A stretch of 6,854 nt of DNA from Chloroflexota bacterium. Its GTDB lineage: Bacteria > Chloroflexota > Anaerolineae > Anaerolineales > DRMV01. This document shows positions 6,334 to 6,854 of this stretch, piece after piece; within the stretch, counting starts at the first letter, position 1, and the number at the start of each line of letters is the position of its first letter. Where the stretch lies: positions 1 to 6,854 of the forward strand of contig JAADEN010000121.1 in NCBI GenBank assembly GCA_013153375.1, read 5' to 3'. A program made the translations under genes and the position numbers. The notes below the pieces were generated by a model. That model was given only the letters and a program-made list of their open reading frames with translations. It was not told the origin of the DNA and searched no databases.

Positions 6334-6388
6334 GTGTTTATCCGTGTTCATCCGTGGTTTCACTTACCCGTGGTTTCAAGTTTCACCC

Positions 6389-6394
6389 GAGGAG
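6389..6394 (+). promoter_or_regulatory. Ribosome binding site of the DppC-like permease, short spacer
   Basis: GAGGAG ends only three bases before the ATG at 6398, closer than the usual five to nine. No better in-frame start follows before the first membrane helix, so 6398 remains the best start, perhaps translated less efficiently than the upstream genes. Confidence 0.6.
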
Positions 6395-6397
6395 CCC

Positions 6398-6854
6398 ATG
6401 ACCACGACATCGCCATCGCCTGAGACCGAAGTTCGCCCTGTGAGCCTGTGGCGCATCACCTGGCGGCGCCTGCTGCGGCAACGCTCCGCGCAAGTCGGCG
6501 GCGCGATTTTGCTCGCGCTGGTGCTCATCGCCATCTTCGCGCCCTTCATCGCGCCCTACGACCCGCTGGAAGTGCTCATCGGCAAGGAGGATGTGCGCAA
6601 GCGCGAGCCGCCGTGCATCCACCTGCTGGGGTGTCCGCCCGACAAGCCTCAGCACATCATGGGCATCGACGGCAACTTTCGGGATGTGTTCAGCCGGGTC
6701 ATCTACGGCACGCGGGTGTCCCTGTTCGTGGGCTTCACCACGGTGACCTTCGCCATCCTGGCCGGCACCCTGCTGGGCGCCATCAGCGGCTACGCGGGCG
6801 GCTGGGTGGACAATGTGATCATGCGGCTCATGGATGTGCTCATGGCCTTCCCAT
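6398..6854 (+). CDS. Dpp/Opp-type ABC importer permease, DppC-like (3' partial)
   Basis: The first 152 residues of the second channel subunit of the importer; the gene runs off the window end. A short cytoplasmic N-terminus contains SLWRITWRRLLRQRS. The first membrane helix (about 33-53) ends in FAPFIAPYDPLE, the usual motif of DppC/OppC proteins. An external loop follows, then HIMGIDGNFRDVFSRVIYGTRVSL (85-109), corresponding to the family motif HxLGTDxxGRDVxSRxIYGxRxSL. Next come a second helix (about 110-130), GYAGGWVDNVIMRLMDVLMAFP and the window end. In the GRD position the sequence reads FRD, so the usual glycine is replaced. Cys73 and Cys79 flank IHLLG in the external loop and could form a small disulfide loop. 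The EAA motif would lie beyond the window. The pair with the upstream DppB-like subunit should make a heterodimeric channel, powered by ATPases probably encoded downstream. Confidence 0.92.
   Translation, partial: MTTTSPSPETEVRPVSLWRITWRRLLRQRSAQVGGAILLALVLIAIFAPFIAPYDPLEVLIGKEDVRKREPPCIHLLGCPPDKPQHIMGIDGNFRDVFSRVIYGTRVSLFVGFTTVTFAILAGTLLGAISGYAGGWVDNVIMRLMDVLMAFP

Larger units (their letters stand above)
6219..6397. repeat. Intergenic island of short tandem and inverted repeats between the permease genes
   Basis: This 179-base gap is less GC-rich than the genes and is built of short repeats. Four AGC heptamers run at 6221-6248 (AGCAGGG, AGCGGGA, AGCAGGA, AGCGGGG). AAGTTAG and AGGTTGG continue in the same seven-base register to 6262. 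Four AGTC heptamers occupy 6269-6296 (AGTCGTC, AGTCGGT, AGTCGAT, AGTCAAC). CAACCAC is repeated at 6312-6325. Three 10-mers beginning TCCGTG occupy 6331-6360, and CCGTGGTTTCA occurs at 6352-6362 and 6368-6378. No reading frame, promoter or terminator is convincing here. Confidence 0.85.

Overview
The window is about 6.9 kb of high-GC bacterial DNA. All supportable genes lie on the + strand, with no RNA gene, CRISPR array or transposase. The best guess for the source is a Chloroflexota bacterium (Anaerolineae-like). That rests on GC-rich codon use, a lipoprotein with an NBR1-type Ig-like domain and Pro/Thr-rich linkers, and a Cys-rich family-5 solute-binding lipoprotein with a Glu/Ala/Thr-rich linker. 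These resemble proteins I recall from that phylum. No taxonomic marker gene is present, so this is inference.

Left part (1-2095): the tail of an apparent operon. First comes a 5'-truncated membrane protein that joins an ABC-2-type exporter permease to a C-terminal SpoIIM/DUF95-like domain. Two bases later an NBR1-Ig-like lipoprotein begins. The partner ATPase would be expected upstream, outside the window.

Middle (2096-3311): a branched-chain amino acid aminotransferase (ilvE) with its own TATAAT-type promoter and a strong Shine-Dalgarno sequence. It is followed by a GC-rich hairpin that may terminate it, then a good sigma-70-type promoter (TTGACG, 16 bp, TATAAT).

Right part (3312-6854): a peptide/nickel-type (Dpp/Opp-like) ABC importer. 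In order it has a solute-binding lipoprotein, a 72-base gap filled by a long stem-loop, a DppB-like permease, a 179-base island of short tandem and inverted repeats, and a DppC-like permease cut by the window end. The ATPase genes are presumably downstream.

The most notable observation is the order of segments in the solute-binding protein. The stretch that normally opens a family-5 binding domain (DTLVY...EP...LAE...LRQGVKFHDG...DVV) sits at the C-terminus, while the mature N-terminus begins at the motif that normally follows it (IKAIEALDEYTVRF). Together the two pieces make one complete domain, so this looks like a natural circular permutation. The extracytoplasmic parts of the binding protein and both permeases also carry closely spaced cysteine pairs, suggesting a disulfide-stabilised transporter.
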